From positions 1 through 33,166 of the forward strand of contig JAFYPD010000108.1 of assembly GCA_017547685.1 (NCBI GenBank): 33,166 nt of DNA, read 5' to 3'. Made by a program: the position numbers and the translations under genes. Below are positions 1 through 7,545 of this stretch, in pieces. The first letter of the stretch is position 1. Each line of letters starts with the position of its first letter. The stretch comes from Peptococcaceae bacterium. GTDB taxonomy: Bacteria > Bacillota > Peptococcia > Peptococcales > Peptococcaceae. The notes under the pieces are model-generated. The model saw nothing but the letters and a program-made list of their open reading frames with translations, did not search any database and had not been told where the DNA came from.

Positions 1-1326
1 AACAGTAAACGGTCAACTGCACAGCTTGTAACCGGAAAAGTGCAGGTGAATGGCAAAGTAATTAATAATGCCAGTGAGAAATATCCGCTGCTGCTGTATC
101 GGGATGTCACCTATTTCCCGCTGACATGGCGGTTTGCCGTGAATGAATTCGGCTGGAAGTATCAGTTTGATAGTAAAAACGGGTTAGTAATTACATCTGA
201 CAATACACATACCGAAAGCCTGATTCTCGATGATGCTCGCAGCGGAGAATACGATATGTTTTCTTATGCGGTAAACAACGGATATCTGTATTATGAGGGG
301 AAACAGGGCGAAATTTATCGTCGGCCGCTGGATGATTGGAATAATGCTGCAAAACGTGAGAAGATGGCACAGATAGAAAAGGATTACGAATCTGATGCAT
401 TTTATCCGAAAGCCAGCATTTATGCCGAGGGCGGCAGTGTATATTACCGTTATCATTCCGGTGGTCCAACTATGGGAAAAGATTTACTATACCGGATTTC
501 ACAGGATGGTACGGTATCGGATGACCTGATAAAAGGCAGAGTGGATATCTATGAGGATTTTGGAAGCACAAGAGTTCAGATTCCACATTATCCGGTCGGA
601 AATGTGCCGGATAAGATTTTTGTGACAACGCTGCATGGAATAGATGATGGATATACTAGAGAAATTGGCGAAGAATACACAACGTATTATTTATGTGAAA
701 ATGGCTATGACCATCATGGTCAGCTGCTGTATGTGCTGGCAGGTGACTGGAATGTAGAACTGGGTGTTACGCGGGAATACTATCTGCACATGCTTGATAT
801 AGGAACGGAAACATTTACAAAATTATTCGATGAGCCGGTATGCAAAGCAAAATATTGTTTTGACGATGAGCTGTATATCTGGCAGAATCTGAAACGTCAG
901 GTGATAGACGGTATTGAGATGGCCGGGCCGGAAAGCACCTACAAATATGATTTGTACTGGCTGAATCAGAAAACAGGCGAAAAAGTGCTGATTGACGAAG
1001 TAAACAGCAATTGTGCAATAAACGCCAGCGGTGTCTATTATCAGGACACTGAAACAAAAAATTTAATCTTCTGGAATAAGAAAACTGAAAAAGCAACAGA
1101 AGTACACGGCGACAATATCATATCAAATATATTCAGTGCTGAAGAGTATGTAATTGCTGCTTTTAAAGAAAAAGACGATAATCATCGCCGGTTAATGGTT
1201 TTTGACACAGAAGGAAAACAGGTTTACACTAGTGCTGATATAATCGACAGTGTCAGCATCAGCGATGATGGCGTAATGGTTTACCGCTTAGCTGGTACAA
1301 ATCAGCTGGTGAAGGTGCAGCTGTAA
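1..1326 (+). CDS. Copper amine oxidase N-domain (stalk-type) protein, 5' end missing
   Basis: The frame is open from the first base, so the gene starts left of the window; the first internal GTG at 40 is not a credible start because coding continues upstream. The visible N-terminus (VQVNGKVINN, then LLLYRDVTYFPL and a VNEFGWKY segment) resembles the copper amine oxidase N-terminal-like domain, a non-enzymatic surface module common in Firmicutes. The remaining roughly 370 residues are rich in Tyr, Trp and Asp with repeated strand-turn patterns such as YYLCENGYDHHG and GVYYQDTETKNL, resembling the propeller-like repeat region of DUF5050-type extracytoplasmic proteins. No transmembrane or sorting signal lies in the visible part; a signal peptide would be in the missing N-terminus. 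An extracytoplasmic, possibly envelope-bound role is inferred; the exact function is unknown. Confidence 0.7.
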   Translation, partial: NSKRSTAQLVTGKVQVNGKVINNASEKYPLLLYRDVTYFPLTWRFAVNEFGWKYQFDSKNGLVITSDNTHTESLILDDARSGEYDMFSYAVNNGYLYYEGKQGEIYRRPLDDWNNAAKREKMAQIEKDYESDAFYPKASIYAEGGSVYYRYHSGGPTMGKDLLYRISQDGTVSDDLIKGRVDIYEDFGSTRVQIPHYPVGNVPDKIFVTTLHGIDDGYTREIGEEYTTYYLCENGYDHHGQLLYVLAGDWNVELGVTREYYLHMLDIGTETFTKLFDEPVCKAKYCFDDELYIWQNLKRQVIDGIEMAGPESTYKYDLYWLNQKTGEKVLIDEVNSNCAINASGVYYQDTETKNLIFWNKKTEKATEVHGDNIISNIFSAEEYVIAAFKEKDDNHRRLMVFDTEGKQVYTSADIIDSVSISDDGVMVYRLAGTNQLVKVQL

Positions 1327-1327
1327 G

Positions 1328-1498
1328 TTGTGGAATTATGAAGCTGCATGGGATACAAGAGAACAGTTTATCAGCGATTTTCTGGAAGTAAACAATATTA
1401 CACCAAATGAAAAGGCGCCGGTGCTTTCAAAGAAAACGCATGAAGAAAAAAGCAAATATCTGAAAGGCCTTTTTGCTTTACAAGGCGTATCGGTATGA
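1328..1498 (+). pseudogene. Short open stretch after the stalk protein, unrecognised remnant
   Basis: An uninterrupted stretch of about 56 codons begins just after the previous stop (TTG at 1328) and ends at TGA 1496-1498. It reads LWNYEAAWDTREQFISDF and continues with a Lys/Glu-rich segment (KAPVLSKKTHEEKSKYLKG). There is no ribosome binding site of its own and the composition is protein-like, so it is probably the tail of a gene whose front has been lost. It runs out of frame into the DUF4143 ATPase fragment. I do not recognise the family. Confidence 0.3.
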
Positions 1499-1736
1499 CA
1501 TCAAGGGGAAAAAATATATTGATACACCGTTAAAATATTATTTTTCAGATGTGGGGTTGCGGAACGCACGGTTGAATTTTCGTCAGCAGGAAACCAATTC
1601 ATTGAATCGGGTGGAGGATTCCTTTAAGAAAATCGTTGTGGTAAAAGAGGACATTATTCCATGGCATGATGAAAAAGGGATTTTGTATGTCGGCATTGAA
1701 GAATTTCTGCTAAATGAATCCGTGATGGATTTGTAA
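1464..1736 (+). pseudogene. Internally deleted AAA ATPase of the DUF4143 type (C-terminal remnant)
   Basis: The translation begins with KAFLLYKAYRYDIKGKKYI and TPLKYYFSDVGLRNARLNF, a hallmark stretch of DUF4143-containing AAA ATPases from gut Firmicutes and Bacteroidota. It then jumps to DSFKKIVVVKEDIIPWHDE and ends in a FLLNESVMDL-type C-terminus. In full-length relatives these blocks are separated by roughly 100 residues of nuclease-like domain, and several hundred residues (Walker A, Walker B) precede the first block. Both are absent, and there is no start codon with a ribosome site. This is a relic of a mobile or defence-type ATPase gene, not a functional protein. The upstream boundary is approximate. 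Confidence 0.72.
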
Positions 1737-1750
1737 TACAAATAAATAAG

Positions 1751-1817
1751 AAACCGCCTGCTATATTTGAAGTATCCAGTTTTCTGAGTACATGTCAAAT
1801 GACAGTAGGCGGTTTTT
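1751..1817 (+). terminator. Terminator-like hairpin between convergent genes
   Basis: A 12-bp stem, aaaccgcctgct (1751-1762) against agtaggcggttt (1804-1815), with one G-U pair and a long loop, followed by a T tract on the plus strand. On the minus strand the other arm is followed by a T-rich run, so it may end transcription of the PHP gene as well. Confidence 0.6.
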
Positions 1818-1833
1818 ATATGCAGTAATCAGT

Positions 1834-2637
1834 TTAAATTTCCACCGGCACTTCTCTCCGCTGTGCGAAAGTGGAGATGCGGGTGTAGCCTAATGCTTTC
1901 AGCACGTTGGCTGTTTCGGCGGCTTTGTAGCCCACATGTTCGGTGCGGTGGCTGTCGGACCCGATGGTGATGCGGGTGCCGCCCAGCTGGCGGTAATGGC
2001 GCAGAATATCAAAGTGCGGCAGACACATCGCCGAACTGTGTCGATAGCCGGACGTGTTTACTTCGATGCCCTTGCCGCGTTTGATGAGCTCGTTCAGGAT
2101 TTCCGTAATCAGATCCATGGCAATCAGATGGTCGCCCGGTTCGTAGGCAAATGGCGCGTATCGTTTGCAGTAATCCAGATGGCCAACCACATCGAAGTTA
2201 TCGAACTGGCGGATGCAGTCCAGCATGGTGCTGTAATATTGCCGATACACCTGTACTTTTGTTTTGCCCTGAAAGAATGCTTTCTGGCTCACAGCAACAC
2301 CGCCGATTTCGTGCACCGAACCGATGACGAAGTCCAGCGGATGTTTTTTCAGAATTTTTTCATATTCGCTTAACCGGTGTTTTTCCAGCCCAATCTCCAG
2401 CCCGGCGCGGATGGTTAACCGCCCGGCATATTTTTCCTGAAAGATGGCAATGGTATGGATGTAGTTGTCTAAATCATGGACGTAGTGATTTTCATACTGA
2501 TGCGGCCAGGTGAGGTCCATGTGGTCGGTAAACGCAATTTCAGTCAGGCCGGCTTTCAATGCTGCCTGGCAGATTGCGTCCATATTGGTGTGGCTGTCGC
2601 AGGAAAACTGCGAATGCAGATGATAGTCAATCAGCAC
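1834..2637 (-). CDS. PHP-domain histidinol-phosphatase family protein (HisJ/HisK-like)
   Basis: A 267-residue PHP-superfamily phosphoesterase. The N-terminus carries DYHLHSQFSCD, giving the first metal-binding His pair, followed by AFTDHMDL; later metal ligands sit in IGSVHEI, VVGHLDYCKRY and the C-terminal IGSDSHRTEHVG. Length and motif order match the HisJ/HisK family, which dephosphorylates L-histidinol phosphate. Members found outside his operons are often of uncertain substrate. No histidine genes are nearby, so the substrate is open. The start is GTG at 2637, with AAGGAAGG about 7 nt upstream on the minus strand. It converges on the ATPase debris, with a shared terminator hairpin between them. 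Confidence 0.85.
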   Translation of the reverse strand: MLIDYHLHSQFSCDSHTNMDAICQAALKAGLTEIAFTDHMDLTWPHQYENHYVHDLDNYIHTIAIFQEKYAGRLTIRAGLEIGLEKHRLSEYEKILKKHPLDFVIGSVHEIGGVAVSQKAFFQGKTKVQVYRQYYSTMLDCIRQFDNFDVVGHLDYCKRYAPFAYEPGDHLIAMDLITEILNELIKRGKGIEVNTSGYRHSSAMCLPHFDILRHYRQLGGTRITIGSDSHRTEHVGYKAAETANVLKALGYTRISTFAQRREVPVEI

Positions 2638-2673
2638 GGAAATCCTTCCTTTCTGTAAAATGCGATATACTTT

Positions 2674-2704
2674 ATTATACTATATGACCGCCGAGGCTTG
2701 TCAA
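2674..2704 (-). promoter_or_regulatory. Possible sigma-A promoter for the PHP gene
   Basis: On the minus strand a perfect TATAAT (2679-2674) lies about 36 bp before the GTG start. A TTGACA (2704-2699) precedes it with a long 19-bp spacer. The -10 is convincing; the -35 assignment is weaker because of the spacing. Confidence 0.45.
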
Positions 2705-2833
2705 GCTGCGGGGCAATTCTTGTGCTGAAACGCGTATCTTTTTGGACTGGAAATACACGGAATCCCGTGGTACAATAAAAACCACAAAAGTATGTTCTGG
2801 TTTTAAAAATAATCGAAAGGCAGGTGGCATCTG

Positions 2834-4879
2834 ATGCATGTGGATGATTCTATCACGGTATTAAAAGGGGTGGGCAAACAGCGGGCTGCGGATTTGCAAA
2901 AGCTGGGGATTGCAACCGTGGGTGATTTGCTGGCCCATTATCCTTATCGGTATGAGGACCGGTCCCGTCTGAAACCGCTGCGGGAGATGCAGGAGGGCGA
3001 TACGGAAACGGTAACCGGTATCATTGTGCAGGCGCAGGATATTTATCCGCGCCGCGGATTAAAAATTCTGCGGGTGAGTATCCGCTGCGCCGATGGCAAT
3101 GCGGTGCTGGTGTGGTTTAATCAGAACCACCTCAAAAACAAACTGCAGCCTGGCTTGCAGATTGTGGCCACTGGCAGGGTGGGCAAGGGCTCCCTGCGGC
3201 AGATATCGGTGACGGACTTTGAGTTAATTGAAGATGAAGAGGATTTGAAGAATTTTCAGCGGATTGTGCCGGTGTATCGGGGAACGGAACGAAACAGCGG
3301 TAAGCAGATTCGCAAACTGGCAGCGCAGGTGCTGGCGCAGAACGTTGAGGGGCTGGAGGAATTTCTGTCGGAAGAACATCGGCAGCAGTACCATCTGATG
3401 GCGTACGGGGAGGCCGTGTATCAGATTCATTTTCCGGAGGAATGGCAGCAGCTGAACCAGGCGCGGCATCGGCTGGTATTCAATGAATTTCTGGAACTGA
3501 CGCTGGGGCTGCAGCTGCACAGTATCATCGAAAAGAAAGACGGCATTGCCCACGCACAAACGGAGCAGCTGGCCGCACAGTTTTTTCAGGGTCTGCCCTT
3601 TGGACTGACCAATGCGCAGAAAAAAGTGATTTTAGAGGTAAAAAAAGATATGGAGCGGCCCGTTGCCATGAAGCGGCTGGTGCAGGGCGATGTGGGCAGC
3701 GGCAAAACCATGATTGCGGTTTATGCATTGCTGAAAGCAGTAACCGGCGGCTATCAGGCGGTGATGATGGCGCCCACAGAAATTCTGGCAGAACAGCATT
3801 ATCTGAATTTAAAACGGATGCTGGAACCGCTTGGTGTGGAGCCTGTATTATTGACCGGCAGCCTGACAAAAAAAGAGCGGGAGACCATCTATGAACAAAT
3901 CCGTGACGGCACCTGCAAAATTGCCGTAGGTACCCATGCGCTGATTCAGAAGCAGGTGCAGTTTTCTAATCTGGGTGTGGTGGTTATCGATGAGCAGCAC
4001 CGGTTTGGCGTGCGGCAGCGGCTGGCGCTGGAGAATAAGGGTCTGGCCCCTGATGTGCTGGTGATGACGGCTACGCCGATTCCGCGGTCGTTAGCCTTAA
4101 CGCTGTACGGTGATATGGATTTATCCATTATTGATGAGCTGCCGCCGGGCCGTCAGCAGGTGAAGACGTATTGTATCGGCGAGAACAAACGGAAAGATTT
4201 ATATGGCTTTCTGGGCCAGCAGATTGCCGCCGGGTATCAGGTGTATGTGGTGTGCCCGCTGGTGGAAGAGTCGGAAAAGATGGATTTGGAAAATGCAACC
4301 CAGCTGGCCGACCATCTGGCAGCCAATGTGTTCCCGCAATATGAGGTAGGGCTGCTGCACGGAAAAATGAAGCCGCAGGAAAAAGCAGAGATTATGGAAC
4401 GGTTCCGCTCCGGGGTCTTGCAGATTCTGGTGTCTACCACAGTTATCGAGGTTGGCGTGGATGTGCCCAATGCCAACGTGATGGTCATTGAGAATGCGGA
4501 GCGCTTTGGTCTGGCACAGCTGCATCAGCTGCGCGGACGTGTTGGCCGCGGTACCACACAGGCCCACTGCTTTTTAGTGTCGGAGCCAAAAACCGATGAG
4601 GGCAAACGGCGCATGCAGGTGATGGTGAAGAGCGCTGACGGTTTTGTGATTGCCGAAGAGGATTTATTGTTGCGCGGTGCCGGCGAGGTGCTGGGCACCC
4701 GGCAGCATGGCCTGCCTGATTTGAAAATCGCCGACCTGGTGCACGACATCAAAATTCTGGAGCAGAGCCGTATGCTGGCAGCCGAGATAACAGAGGCAGG
4801 ATTAGAACAGCCCCGGTATGAACTCTTGCGGAAAAAAGCGGAGAAGGTTTATCAGCGAAAAATAAATTTAGGGGAATAA
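2834..4879 (+). CDS. recG: ATP-dependent DNA helicase RecG
   Basis: At 681 residues this is the usual RecG length. RecG is a double-stranded DNA translocase that remodels stalled forks and branched recombination intermediates. The N-terminal wedge/OB region begins with VLKGVGKQRAADLQKLGI and carries DLLAHYPYRYEDRS. The motor shows Walker A GDVGSGKT (285-292), PTEILAEQH, the DEQH box (386-389), TATPIPRSLALTLYGDMD, and the motif VI block QLHQLRGRVGRG. The C-terminus has the conserved LRGAGEVLGTRQHGLPDLKIADL. Start ATG 2834 follows AAAGGCAGGTGG. It is a stand-alone gene facing away from the PHP gene, closed by a strong hairpin at 4880-4914. Nothing looks damaged. Confidence 0.97.
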   Translation: MHVDDSITVLKGVGKQRAADLQKLGIATVGDLLAHYPYRYEDRSRLKPLREMQEGDTETVTGIIVQAQDIYPRRGLKILRVSIRCADGNAVLVWFNQNHLKNKLQPGLQIVATGRVGKGSLRQISVTDFELIEDEEDLKNFQRIVPVYRGTERNSGKQIRKLAAQVLAQNVEGLEEFLSEEHRQQYHLMAYGEAVYQIHFPEEWQQLNQARHRLVFNEFLELTLGLQLHSIIEKKDGIAHAQTEQLAAQFFQGLPFGLTNAQKKVILEVKKDMERPVAMKRLVQGDVGSGKTMIAVYALLKAVTGGYQAVMMAPTEILAEQHYLNLKRMLEPLGVEPVLLTGSLTKKERETIYEQIRDGTCKIAVGTHALIQKQVQFSNLGVVVIDEQHRFGVRQRLALENKGLAPDVLVMTATPIPRSLALTLYGDMDLSIIDELPPGRQQVKTYCIGENKRKDLYGFLGQQIAAGYQVYVVCPLVEESEKMDLENATQLADHLAANVFPQYEVGLLHGKMKPQEKAEIMERFRSGVLQILVSTTVIEVGVDVPNANVMVIENAERFGLAQLHQLRGRVGRGTTQAHCFLVSEPKTDEGKRRMQVMVKSADGFVIAEEDLLLRGAGEVLGTRQHGLPDLKIADLVHDIKILEQSRMLAAEITEAGLEQPRYELLRKKAEKVYQRKINLGE

Positions 4880-4911
4880 GAAAAGGCAGAGACCGTTGCG
4901 GTTTCTGCCTT
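4875..4911. repeat. 37-bp direct repeat, copy 1 (left of toxin-antitoxin cassette)
   Basis: Bases 4875-4911 are identical over 37 nt to 5578-5614, in the same orientation. The repeat consists almost entirely of the terminator hairpin. Flanking bases differ immediately outside the repeat. Confidence 0.9.
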
Positions 4912-4914
4912 TTC
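4880..4914 (+). terminator. Terminator of recG, also facing the toxin gene
   Basis: The 15-bp stem gaaaaggcagagacc (4880-4894) / ggtttctgccttttc (4900-4914) closes a 5-nt loop and has one G-U pair. It starts at the recG stop codon and is near symmetrical, so it could act on both strands. It is copy 1 of a duplicated sequence. Confidence 0.85.
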
Positions 4915-4932
4915 GTTGGTACAGAGAAGTTG

Positions 4933-5211
4933 CTAGAATAAATCACTGTGTGAACCGGTGCGGGACAAAGTCAATACTAATACATCATCCTCTATCCGAT
5001 AGATAAGCAGCCAGTCTGGCTGAATATGACATTCCCGATGTTCTGACCAGTTTCCTGTCAGTGCATGGTCTTTATACTTCTCAGGAAGTGTTTCGCCCAT
5101 TGCTAATAATGTGATTACTTCTTTCAGTAAATTCATTTTGCGACCTCGACGCATTGCCAGCTTGTAATCTTTTTTAAAATGCGTGGTGGTCTTTACCTGA
5201 TATTTTGTCAT
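4933..5211 (-). CDS. yafQ: YafQ/RelE-family mRNA interferase toxin
   Basis: A 92-residue RelE-superfamily endoribonuclease of the YafQ branch, which cleaves mRNA on the translating ribosome. The catalytic set known from E. coli YafQ is recognisable at near-identical spacing: H49 (YKDHAL), H62 (ECHI), D66-W67 (QPDWLLIYR), H88 and the C-terminal F92. It starts with ATG overlapping the antitoxin stop (ATGA), which implies translational coupling in a two-gene operon. The full active site and length suggest a functional toxin. Its 3' end faces the recG terminator. Confidence 0.92.
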   Translation of the reverse strand: MTKYQVKTTTHFKKDYKLAMRRGRKMNLLKEVITLLAMGETLPEKYKDHALTGNWSEHRECHIQPDWLLIYRIEDDVLVLTLSRTGSHSDLF

Positions 5212-5489
5212 TTTTCTAAATCGGCGAATAACTCGTCTAAATCAGTATAGGATTTTACGGATGGATCTTTTGCAATTCGTTCGGCCTCTAACATGGCTGC
5301 GATAGTTTCTTTGTTTGGCTGGTTGAGAGAGATATCAAAAGGAATACGACCTTCCCGAAGCGACTGACGTACAAAAATATTGAATGCGGTTGAAAGATTC
5401 ATTCCCAGTTCATTAAATAAAGCGTCAGCCTGTGCTTTTAATTCGGCGTCCATACGAATGCTGATGTTGGTAGTAGTAGAGGTTGCCAT
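5208..5489 (-). CDS. dinJ: DinJ/RelB-family antitoxin
   Basis: A 93-residue antitoxin. The N-terminal ribbon-helix-helix reads TTTNISIRMDAELKAQADALF and continues with NELGMNLSTAFNIFVRQSL, the usual DinJ signature with the REGRIPFDI motif after it. The acidic C-terminal tail (DLDELFADLEK) is the expected toxin-wrapping segment. The ATG at 5489 is chosen over one six codons upstream because GAAAGGAG sits 8 nt before it. As in E. coli, the antitoxin is expected to dimerise, bind its own promoter and neutralise YafQ. Confidence 0.92.
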   Translation of the reverse strand: MATSTTTNISIRMDAELKAQADALFNELGMNLSTAFNIFVRQSLREGRIPFDISLNQPNKETIAAMLEAERIAKDPSVKSYTDLDELFADLEK

Positions 5490-5518
5490 AAAATCATCTC
5501 CTTTCAACTGGTACTTAT

Positions 5519-5547
5519 ATTATGCAATGTTTGCACGAAAAATGCAA
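5519..5547 (-). promoter_or_regulatory. Promoter of the dinJ-yafQ operon
   Basis: Reading the minus strand, TTGCAT (5547-5542), a 17-bp spacer and CATAAT (5524-5519) lie 30 bp before the antitoxin start. The sequence ttgcat recurs around the -10 region, and this repetition could serve as part of the DinJ operator. Confidence 0.5.
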
Positions 5548-5577
5548 TACAATGTACGTAAAAAGTGTGAAATGCAC

Positions 5578-5614
5578 AATAAGAAAAGGCAGAGACCGTT
5601 GCGGTTTCTGCCTT
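5578..5614. repeat. 37-bp direct repeat, copy 2; terminator of the glutaredoxin gene
   Basis: An identical second copy of the 4875-4911 sequence. On the minus strand its hairpin directly follows the glutaredoxin stop codon and continues into a T-rich run (ccttttcttatt), so here it serves as that gene's terminator. Together the two copies bracket the toxin-antitoxin operon. Confidence 0.9.
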
Positions 5615-5620
5615 AATTGC

Positions 5621-5887
5621 TTAGTCTTCCAGACCGAATACTTTATTGAATTTGCCGTTCTGGTGCAGTTCGATAATATTATCGTAGCCGCCCAGAAAGG
5701 TGTCGTCATCTACAAAAACCTGCGGCAGGGTTAAAAAGCTGGTTTCGTCCTGCAGCATTTTTAAGGTTTCCGGATGTTCCGATGTATTGATTTCCGTGAA
5801 CTCTACGCCCTTGCGTTTGAGGAACAGTTTTAACTGCAGGCAGTACGGGCAGCGGTTCATGGTATATACAGTAACTTTTTTCGACAT
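5621..5887 (-). CDS. Glutaredoxin-family protein with CPYC active site
   Basis: An 88-residue thioredoxin-fold protein. The dithiol motif C13-P-Y-C16 follows the first strand (VTVYTMNR), the cis-Pro loop reads LPQVFVDD, and the GGYDNI motif that contacts glutathione in classical glutaredoxins is present. It would reduce disulfides or glutathione-type mixed disulfides. In Firmicutes lacking glutathione the partner may be another thiol or a thioredoxin reductase, which cannot be told here. Start ATG 5887 has GGAGG 10 nt upstream. It is a single-gene unit divergent from the RNA helicase. Confidence 0.9.
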   Translation of the reverse strand: MSKKVTVYTMNRCPYCLQLKLFLKRKGVEFTEINTSEHPETLKMLQDETSFLTLPQVFVDDDTFLGGYDNIIELHQNGKFNKVFGLED

Positions 5888-5985
5888 GAAAAGATCCTCC
5901 AGTATGGTGCGAATAATCTATTGCTCTTATTGTACCTTAAAACACAGGAAATTGCGAATAAAATATTTTGAAAACAGGAATGTAT

Positions 5986-6013
5986 TTGCATTTTTCTGAA
6001 AAACAGGTATGAT
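5986..6013 (+). promoter_or_regulatory. Promoter of the RNA helicase gene
   Basis: TTGCAT (5986-5991), a 16-bp spacer and TATGAT (6008-6013) sit 33 bp upstream of the helicase start. For the divergent glutaredoxin gene a TACAAT on the minus strand (5934-5929) is a possible -10, without a clear -35. Confidence 0.5.
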
Positions 6014-6046
6014 GATAGTATATGATAAACAGGGAGCAGGAATGAT

Positions 6047-7495
6047 ATGGCTGAACAGCAGACATTTGAACAATACAAACTACATAAAACGATTTTGAAA
6101 GCCCTGGATTTACTTGGTCTGAAGTATCCGACACCGGTGCAGCAGCAGGTAATTCCGCAAGTGCTGGCACAGAAAGACCTCATTGCCCAGGCACAGACCG
6201 GCAGCGGCAAGACAGCTGCTTACGCCGTTCCGCTGTGCCAGATGGTGGACTGGGATGAAAACAGGCCGCAGGTAATGATTTTAACGCCAACCCGGGAACT
6301 GGCCATGCAGGTGCAGCAGGAAATTTTAGATATCGGGAAACTGAAACGTATTAAGATTCCAGCGTTATACGGGAAACATTCTTTTCGTATGCAGGAGAAA
6401 GATTTGAAGCAGAAATCTCACATGGTGGTGGGAACCCCGGGCCGTGTGCTGGACCATCTGGAACGGGGAACACTGTTTACCGGCTATATCAGCTATCTGG
6501 TTATCGACGAAGCGGACGAGATGTTTCACATGGGATTTCTGGAACAGGTAGAGCAGATTTTATCCTATTTACCGGAAAACAGGGTGACGCTGCTGTTCTC
6601 GGCTACGATGCCGAAGGAAGTGGAACGGCTGGCACAGCAGTATCTGAAAGAGCCGCTGCGCATCAAAATCGAAGGGGATCCAATCAGCAGCCGCAAGATA
6701 TCTCACGGCTGGTATGACTGTGCCGATGCAGACAGAATTGATTTGCTGCGGGATTTGTTAAAGGTGCATAACCCGGACAGCTGCATTATTTTTGCCAATA
6801 TGCGGGCCGAAGTAGAGCGCATTTACGATGCACTGTGGGATGATGGATTCAGCTGCGCACGATTGCACGGCGGTATGGAGCAGTGGGAGCGCACCGAGGT
6901 AATGCGGGATTTCAAAAAAGGAATGTTTCGCTATTTAGTGGCTACCGATGTGGCTGCCCGCGGCATTGATGTGGAAAATATCTCGCTGGTGGTGAACTAT
7001 GAACTGCCGCCGGAGCGGGAAACCTATATTCATCGCATTGGCCGCACCGGCCGTGCCGGACTGCCCGGACAGGCCATCTCTTTGCTGGAAGGCTGGGAAC
7101 AATCTGGTTTGCAGCATATTGAAAAACTGCTGCAGCAGAAAATCCCGCAGCTGGAGCTGCCGACCGAACAGCAGATTGCCGATGCCGAGGCGGCGTTCCG
7201 TGCCAAGATGGACGAAGAACCAGAGGCAAAAGGCAATAAAAATGCCGCACTGCATGAACAGATTTTAAAATTACAGATTGCTGACGGCAAAAAAGCGAAA
7301 ATCCGTCCGGTGGACATCGTGGGCACCATCTGTGCCATTCCAGGCGTGGAAGCGGCAGACATCGGCGTCATCCATATTATGGACTGGACCAGTACTGTGG
7401 AAATTCTGAATGGAAAAGGCGAACTTGTGCTGAAAACTTTGCAGAAGAAACCAATCAAAGCAAAAATACGAAAAGTGACAAAAGCAAAATTTTAG
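6047..7495 (+). CDS. dbpA: DEAD-box RNA helicase of the DbpA/YxiN type
   Basis: 482 residues. The core motifs appear in order: Q-motif YPTPVQQQ, Walker A AQTGSGKT (49-56), PTRELA, TPGR, DEAD (154-157), SAT, ATDVAARGID and HRIGRTGRAG. The last 75 residues or so (RPVDIVGTICAIPGV, then DIGVIHIMDW) form the DbpA-type RNA-binding domain, which in E. coli DbpA and B. subtilis YxiN targets helix 92 of 23S rRNA during large-subunit assembly. The total length matches YxiN. Start ATG 6047 follows GGGAGCAGG. No terminator is visible before lysR, so some read-through into the regulator is possible. Confidence 0.93.
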   Translation: MAEQQTFEQYKLHKTILKALDLLGLKYPTPVQQQVIPQVLAQKDLIAQAQTGSGKTAAYAVPLCQMVDWDENRPQVMILTPTRELAMQVQQEILDIGKLKRIKIPALYGKHSFRMQEKDLKQKSHMVVGTPGRVLDHLERGTLFTGYISYLVIDEADEMFHMGFLEQVEQILSYLPENRVTLLFSATMPKEVERLAQQYLKEPLRIKIEGDPISSRKISHGWYDCADADRIDLLRDLLKVHNPDSCIIFANMRAEVERIYDALWDDGFSCARLHGGMEQWERTEVMRDFKKGMFRYLVATDVAARGIDVENISLVVNYELPPERETYIHRIGRTGRAGLPGQAISLLEGWEQSGLQHIEKLLQQKIPQLELPTEQQIADAEAAFRAKMDEEPEAKGNKNAALHEQILKLQIADGKKAKIRPVDIVGTICAIPGVEAADIGVIHIMDWTSTVEILNGKGELVLKTLQKKPIKAKIRKVTKAKF

Positions 7496-7513
7496 ACAAA
7501 ATTGTTTGATAAA

Positions 7514-7528
7514 CGTTTTATAAGCGCG
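7514..7528 (-). promoter_or_regulatory. Candidate LysR operator half-site upstream of the module A regulator
   Basis: The 15 bases cgttttataagcgcg are the exact reverse complement of 8645-8659, which forms the right part of the palindromic site in front of the module A operon. It lies 18 bp before the lysR start, across its likely leader, as expected for an autorepression site. Only half of the palindrome is present here. Confidence 0.5.
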
Positions 7529-7545
7529 AAAAAGGAGCGAATATC

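Noticed and set aside
1936..2373. A 145-codon plus-strand reading frame opposite the PHP gene
   Set aside because: It is a shadow frame of a convincing PHP-family gene, with no ribosome site and no recognisable domain.
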